The notes beneath the pieces are model-generated. The model was not told the origin of the DNA. It saw only the letters and a list, made by a program, of their open reading frames with translations, and did not search any database. The position numbers were made by a program, and so were the translations under genes. This document shows, one piece after another, positions 20,626 through 24,082 of a stretch of DNA of 24,082 nucleotides. The stretch comes from Thermoproteota archaeon (GTDB lineage: Archaea > Thermoproteota > Korarchaeia > Korarchaeales > Korarchaeaceae): contig JAOZGN010000029.1 in NCBI GenBank assembly GCA_027491555.1, forward strand, positions 1 through 24,082, written 5' to 3'. Position 1 is the first letter of the stretch; every line of letters starts with the position of its first letter.

Positions 20626-20634
20626 GATTAAAGA
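20626..20634 (-). promoter_or_regulatory. TATA-like box for the signal-peptide surface protein
   Basis: The minus strand reads TCTTTAATC, centred 27-28 nt before the GTG at 20603, indicating a leaderless transcript from that codon. Confidence 0.4.
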
Positions 20635-20650
20635 GGAGAGAAGGTAGTGT

Positions 20651-21730
20651 TCACCCCCGGCAGCGGCCGGGTGGGCACTTGTCCTTCTCGTGTCCCTTGC
20701 CGCGTCCCGGGTGCTCCTTTTCCTTTCCTGGAGTGACGTCGGGTCCATGCCCGGGCTTCTCTCCCGGCTTAGGCTTGGACTGCGCGGACGGCGGCTCTCC
20801 GGTATTGTTGCCCTTGTGCCCCAGGCCCTTCCCTTTGTGCGCACCAGGTGAGACGAACGTCAGATTGACAGAGGAGCCGAGTGCCTTGCACCTCCTCTCC
20901 AGAGCCTTTTGGAGCCCCGGAGTTATCTTGGTGAGGTTCAGAACTGAGATCGTGCAGTTCCCATCGCCGCAGAGCTTCTTGAGCCGGTTTTCGATGGCCT
21001 TCGCTGATGCCGTCTTCAGCATCGAGGCGACCTTGCCCATGAGGTGGTTGGCCATCGACATGGCCTTGGTAGCGTTCCCGACGTCTCCTGCCAGGGCGGA
21101 CTCTCTAGCCGCCTCCAGTAACTCTGAGGCCTCCTGGAGAAGCTCGAGGACGGCTGATACGTTCATTCCTGAGGCTGCGGCGGCCTCGGTGGCCGCCCTC
21201 AGCCTGGCCAGCCTGATCTCGTGCCTCGTTATCGCGGCCTGGAGGCCCGGCGGGGGATGATGCGGTCCTGCCGATTGGTTGGTCGCGTTGCCCCCGCCCG
21301 ACCAACTCCCCGTTCTGCCGAGGCATATGGTGGTGTGCACGAAGGCGCTGGTCAGGGCGTTTATAGCTCTCTTGGCGAGCACGGCAGCCTCCTGCTCGTT
21401 TCCAGCTTCCAGAGCTGCCCTCGCCTGCTCGGCTAGCTCGTCTCCCTTAGATATGGACGCGTTGACGTTGATCATGAGCTGCCCGCAGCTATCTCCCATC
21501 CCGTCTTCCTGCGCGGATACGTTGACCGACGCAGAGGCGTTAACCAGCTCCAGCAGCTTGGCCCTTGTGGCTTCGTAGAGCTCAAGGAGGTACTCGGCCG
21601 TCGATGATGTGGCGGCGGTCCCATACACAGCGACTGGTCCGATTGAGAGCGCAATCAGGGCTGCAGCCAGCAGGGTCCTGCTCACCCCTCCAGAGGAGGG
21701 GAAGATCCTCGAGGCGTTGAGGGCCGTCAA
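20651..21730 (-). CDS. Secreted seven-cysteine, sequon-rich helical protein, copy 1
   Basis: A 359-residue protein, no family recognised. A TTG start follows the ribosome-binding sequence GGGTGATC. Residues 15-42 form a signal peptide or anchor (TLLAAALIALSIGPVAVYG). The mature part is strongly helical, with Ala/Glu/Leu-rich segments (GDELAEQARAALEAG, AVLAKRAINALTSAF, AAAASGMNVSAVLELLQEASELL). Cysteines are at 82, 136, 254, 259, 281, 352 and 357. Many N-x-S/T sequons (around 64, 70, 90, 148, 190, 258, 265, 289, 309) suggest glycosylation. Residues 295-350 are a Pro/Gly/Lys/His-rich, probably unstructured stalk, and the end is CPPGRCRG. It is a tandem paralogue of the gene at 21860-22918, with the same cysteine layout. 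Export and disulfides are inference; function is unknown. Confidence 0.8.
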   Translation of the reverse strand: MTALNASRIFPSSGGVSRTLLAAALIALSIGPVAVYGTAATSSTAEYLLELYEATRAKLLELVNASASVNVSAQEDGMGDSCGQLMINVNASISKGDELAEQARAALEAGNEQEAAVLAKRAINALTSAFVHTTICLGRTGSWSGGGNATNQSAGPHHPPPGLQAAITRHEIRLARLRAATEAAAASGMNVSAVLELLQEASELLEAARESALAGDVGNATKAMSMANHLMGKVASMLKTASAKAIENRLKKLCGDGNCTISVLNLTKITPGLQKALERRCKALGSSVNLTFVSPGAHKGKGLGHKGNNTGEPPSAQSKPKPGEKPGHGPDVTPGKEKEHPGRGKGHEKDKCPPGRCRG

Positions 21731-21763
21731 ATTCGATCACCCGCTTGACCTTGAGATCCCCAC

Positions 21764-21799
21764 TTGATTAAGGGCGCCGCGCGCCCACTAAGTGGGCGC
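21764..21799 (-). promoter_or_regulatory. Promoter of copy 1 with upstream 19-bp palindrome
   Basis: CTTAATCAA on the minus strand (about 21771-21763) is the TATA-like box for TTG 21730. Some 15 nt upstream lies GCGCCCACT (21781-21789), A, AGTGGGCGC (21791-21799), a near-perfect palindrome placed where an activator could contact the preinitiation complex. Confidence 0.45.
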
Positions 21800-21848
21800 A
21801 TAAGCGGCGTCCAATCAGGCAGGGAGGAGATCGGAAGCCACCCGCGCG

Positions 21849-21863
21849 CTGAGCCCGGCTCAG
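21849..21863. terminator. 7-bp inverted repeat overlapping the stop of copy 2
   Basis: CTGAGCC (21849-21855) and GGCTCAG (21857-21863), one base apart, span the minus-strand stop codon at 21860-21862. With one unpaired base it cannot form a normal RNA hairpin loop without opening base pairs, so it might equally be a protein-binding site. Confidence 0.25.
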
Positions 21864-22918
21864 CCCCCGCAGCCCTTAGGTGGGCAGTGATCCCTACCCT
21901 GGTCCTCCGGTGGGACCTCCCCTGCAGCCGGAGGAGCGGGTATCTCGTGCCCGGGACCGGGGTGCTCGCCCGACTTGGGAGGCCTGACGGGCGTCGCGGT
22001 CACGTTTCCAGGGGGTCCATGGCCCTTCTCGTGCTGCATTCCTGTCGTTGTGAGATTCATCCCTAGCCCGAGGGCCCTGCACCTCTCCATGATCTTCTCT
22101 CTGAGTTTCTCGGTCATCTTGGTGAGGTTCAGAACCCTGACTGCGCAGTTCCCGCCCTGGCAGAACTCCTTGACGCGGTGTTCCATTGCAGTGGTGGATG
22201 CCGCCCTCAGAATTGAGATTGCCTTTCCCATGAGCTGGTTGGCCCTGGCAATGGACATCGTGGCGTCCCTGACGTCTCCCTCGAGCGCGGCCTCCCTGGC
22301 GGCCTGGAGCTCAGCGGAAGCCTCCTGCAGCAAGTCCATCGCGCCAGACACGTTCATTCCCGAGGCTGCGGCGGCCTTGGCGGTCGCCATGAGCCTGCTG
22401 AGCTTCACCTCCAACCTAGTTATGGCGGCCATCAGCCCCGCCGGGGGCGCGGGTGGGGCGTGAGTCTGGTTGCCGGTCACGCCCGAGAAGCCTATGCACA
22501 CCGTGGCCTGAACAAAGGCCCTAGTCAGCGCGTTTATGGCCCTGATCGCTAGGACCGCCGCCTTGTCGGCGTCACCGGCCTCGAGCGCGGCCCTTGCCTG
22601 CTCCGCGAGGGCGTCTCCCTCAGCTATGGCCACCTCGACATTGGCCTTCAGCTGCGTGCACGCCTCAGAGGAGGCGTTGGCACCGGAGGTCATGCCCACG
22701 GACCAGTTCACGGCCGCTTCGATCATCTCCAGCAGCTTGGCCCTGGTGGTCTCGTAGATGTCTAGGAGGTACTCGGCGGTCGTCGCGGTCGAGGCGCTCC
22801 CGTATCCAGCGATTGAGCCGATTGAGAGCGTCAGCAGCGCGGCAGCGGCCAGCAGGATTCGGGTCCTTCCCACCGCGCTAGAGGTGGGGGAAACCCTTGC
22901 GACGTTAGGAGACGTCAA
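21860..22918 (-). CDS. Secreted seven-cysteine, sequon-rich helical protein, copy 2
   Basis: A 352-residue paralogue of copy 1 throughout its length. It has the same TTG start with GGGTGATC six nt upstream, a signal peptide at about 18-43 (RILLAAAALLTLSIGSIAGYG), AEYLLDIYETTRAKLLEM, GDALAEQARAALEAG, AAAASGMNVSGAMDLLQEAS and RVLNLTKMT. Cysteines at 87, 141, 253, 258, 280, 345 and 350 match copy 1 one for one, including the C-x4-C pairs CQGGNC and the terminal CPPKGC. The C-terminal stalk (about 291-343) is Pro/Gly/His-rich but has diverged most. Conservation of all cysteines while the rest drifts suggests both copies are under selection as disulfide-bonded extracellular proteins. The molecular role is unknown. 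Confidence 0.8.
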   Translation of the reverse strand: MTSPNVARVSPTSSAVGRTRILLAAAALLTLSIGSIAGYGSASTATTAEYLLDIYETTRAKLLEMIEAAVNWSVGMTSGANASSEACTQLKANVEVAIAEGDALAEQARAALEAGDADKAAVLAIRAINALTRAFVQATVCIGFSGVTGNQTHAPPAPPAGLMAAITRLEVKLSRLMATAKAAAASGMNVSGAMDLLQEASAELQAAREAALEGDVRDATMSIARANQLMGKAISILRAASTTAMEHRVKEFCQGGNCAVRVLNLTKMTEKLREKIMERCRALGLGMNLTTTGMQHEKGHGPPGNVTATPVRPPKSGEHPGPGHEIPAPPAAGEVPPEDQGRDHCPPKGCGG

Positions 22919-22954
22919 CTTCGATCACCCGCGGCTCATCTGAGACTCCCACCG

Positions 22955-23011
22955 GCTTAAGGGCGCCTCCCGGGCGCCGGGCGCCCATTCGCCGGGCGCC
23001 TGGGCGGCGCC
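22955..23011 (-). repeat. Promoter of copy 2 followed upstream by five GGCGCC palindromes
   Basis: The TATA-like CTTAAG (about 22956-22961, reading CCTTAAGCC on the minus strand) drives TTG 22918. Directly upstream GGCGCC occurs at 22962-22967, 22973-22978, 22980-22985, 22995-23000 and 23006-23011; four are preceded by G on the plus strand. The pattern does not extend into the neighbouring genes. Confidence 0.5.
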
Positions 23012-23050
23012 TGCAGTGTCCGGACAGCGGATCGGAAGTAACCCTCGGAC

Positions 23051-23060
23051 CGCTTTTAGC
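23051..23060 (+). promoter_or_regulatory. TATA-like box for pyrG
   Basis: CGCTTTTAGC is centred about 31 nt before TTG 23086 and 22 nt before GTG 23077. The predicted transcript start near 23082 favours the TTG. Confidence 0.4.
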
Positions 23061-23085
23061 TGAGCCTAGGACCTGAGTGCGCTCG

Positions 23086-24082
23086 TTGAGTGACGGCGCG
23101 CCGAAGTTCGTCGTGATCACCGGCGGGGTGCTCTCCGGGTTGGGCAAAGGCCTGGTTGCGGCGAGCGTGGGGATGCTCCTGAAGTCCAGGGGCCTCAGGG
23201 TCACGCCGATCAAGTTCGACGGCTACCTCAACGTCGACGCCGGGACCATGAACCCGTACGAGCACGGCGAGGTCTACGTGCTGGACGACGGGACAGAGTG
23301 CGACATGGACCTCGGGACGTACGAGAGGTTCATGGACGTGACGCTGGAGGGGGACAACAACATAACCTCGGGTAAGCTCCTGCTGAGCGTCATCTCGAAG
23401 GAGAGGCGCGGGGAGTACCTGGGTAGGACCGTCCAGTTCATCCCCCACGTGACGGGCGAGGCAAAGCGGTGGATCCTGAGGGTGGCCGAGGAGCAGGGTG
23501 CGGACGTGGTCATAGTCGAGGTGGGCGGGACTGTCGGCGACATCGAGAACGCCTACTTCATAGAGGCGATTCGCCAGCTCTCCAACGAGCTCGGCAGGGA
23601 GAACTTCGCCTTCGTGCACGTCACCCTGGTGCCCGAGCTCCCCTCCGGAGAGCAGAAGACCAAGCCAACCCAGCACTCGGTCTCGGTGCTCAGGTCCATG
23701 GGGATAGACCCTGACGTCATAGTGGCCAGGTCCAGGAGACCGCTGGAGCCGAAGGCCCGGCAGAAGATCGCCCTGTACTGCGGCGTTCGGGAGCAGAACG
23801 TGATCTCGGACCCCGACGTCGGGTCGATCTACAGGGTCCCCCTCCTGCTGGAGGAGCAGGGGCTCGCGGAGCGGGTAGCCGAGGTCCTAGGGCTGAGCCC
23901 GTCCAAGGCCCAGGCCCCGGGGCACGGGGAGGGGGGCCTGGCGGAGCTGAGGCGGCTGCTTGACCGTTGGGAGTCGTCCCGGGAGTCCGTCGCCGTGGCC
24001 ATAGTCGGAAAGTACACGCACCTGAGGGACGCCTACGCCTCGCTCCTGGCGGCGATAGAGCACGCCAGCATGCACCTGTCCC
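23086..24082 (+). CDS. pyrG: CTP synthase (partial, 3' end beyond window)
   Basis: CTP synthase converts UTP to CTP using ATP and glutamine. About 332 codons are present. The amidoligase domain is complete: P-loop-like GGVLSGLGKG at 13-22, IKFDGYLNVDAGTMNPYEHGEV, VLDDGTECDMDLGTYERF, HVTGEAKRWI, EVGGTVGDIEN and GEQKTKPTQHSV. From about residue 303, VAIVGKYTHLRDAYASLLAAIEHA begins the glutamine amidotransferase domain, which runs off the edge. Compared with the usual VVSSLGKG and KxDPY, this sequence has VLSGLGKG and KFDGY, modest departures from the consensus. The frame is open on the plus strand to the window end. The start is TTG 23086 by TATA spacing, with GTG 23077 as alternative. Confidence 0.95.
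   Translation, partial: MSDGAPKFVVITGGVLSGLGKGLVAASVGMLLKSRGLRVTPIKFDGYLNVDAGTMNPYEHGEVYVLDDGTECDMDLGTYERFMDVTLEGDNNITSGKLLLSVISKERRGEYLGRTVQFIPHVTGEAKRWILRVAEEQGADVVIVEVGGTVGDIENAYFIEAIRQLSNELGRENFAFVHVTLVPELPSGEQKTKPTQHSVSVLRSMGIDPDVIVARSRRPLEPKARQKIALYCGVREQNVISDPDVGSIYRVPLLLEEQGLAERVAEVLGLSPSKAQAPGHGEGGLAELRRLLDRWESSRESVAVAIVGKYTHLRDAYASLLAAIEHASMHLS

Noticed and set aside
20679..21260. 193-codon plus-strand frame opposite secreted copy 1
   Set aside because: Composition is a shadow of the Ala/Glu-rich minus-strand gene; no motif, promoter or ribosome-binding site.
22961..23011. CRISPR-like repeat array
   Set aside because: Repeats are only 6-7 bp with irregular 7-15 bp steps; this is a promoter-proximal palindrome cluster, not repeat-spacer structure.

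Overview
The window looks archaeal. Nearly every gene has a TATA-like AT-rich box about 22-33 nt before its most plausible start codon, and many transcripts appear leaderless or have very short leaders. GTG and TTG starts are common, Arg is mostly AGG, and base composition is GC-rich. The families present (class II ribonucleotide reductase with a zinc-binding tail, TRASH-domain metal sensor, CPH-type copper ATPase, DUF2202 and DUF2284 proteins, N-glycosylation sequons in secreted proteins) fit an archaeon, plausibly thermophilic. I cannot place it to phylum; a TACK-type lineage is a guess.

Layout. (a) 1-818: the first codons of a THUMP/ThiI-like gene leaving the left edge, divergent from a metallophosphoesterase gene broken by a frameshift and an apparent internal deletion. 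(b) 957-1694: a membrane-anchored ferritin-like DUF2202 protein. (c) 1789-5017 (minus): adenosylcobalamin-dependent ribonucleotide reductase followed by the corrinoid adenosyltransferase that makes its cofactor. (d) 5208-9025 (minus): a sulfur/Fe-S block, in transcription order iscS-like desulfurase, iscU scaffold, a TusA-like protein, tatA, and a SufS-like desulfurase. (e) 9096-12803: a metal-resistance island. A PadR-type regulator fused to a TRASH metal-binding domain and a His-rich tail lies downstream of a 53-aa membrane protein and a Met/His-rich PepSY-type exported protein, and this operon is divergent from a CopB-type P-type ATPase. (f) 12844-16893: fold-type-I Orn/Lys/Arg decarboxylase, flavin reductase-like protein, a small soluble sulfite-oxidase-fold molybdoprotein, a ZIP transporter and a DUF2284 Cys-rich protein. 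(g) 17214-19145: AMP-forming acetyl-CoA synthetase behind a long, potentially structured leader. (h) 19305-22918: cell-surface proteins, including a headless tail-anchored protein, a signal-peptide plus C-terminal-anchor protein, and two tandem paralogues of a secreted seven-cysteine sequon-rich protein whose promoter regions were duplicated with them. (i) 23086 to the right edge: CTP synthase, truncated by the window.

The best candidates for undescribed biology are the PadR-TRASH-His regulator with its two small exported/membrane partners next to CopB, and the duplicated secreted cysteine proteins with palindromic GC-rich elements upstream of their promoters. No CRISPR array, insertion sequence, rRNA or tRNA was recognised. 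All family assignments are from reading motifs; no database search was run.
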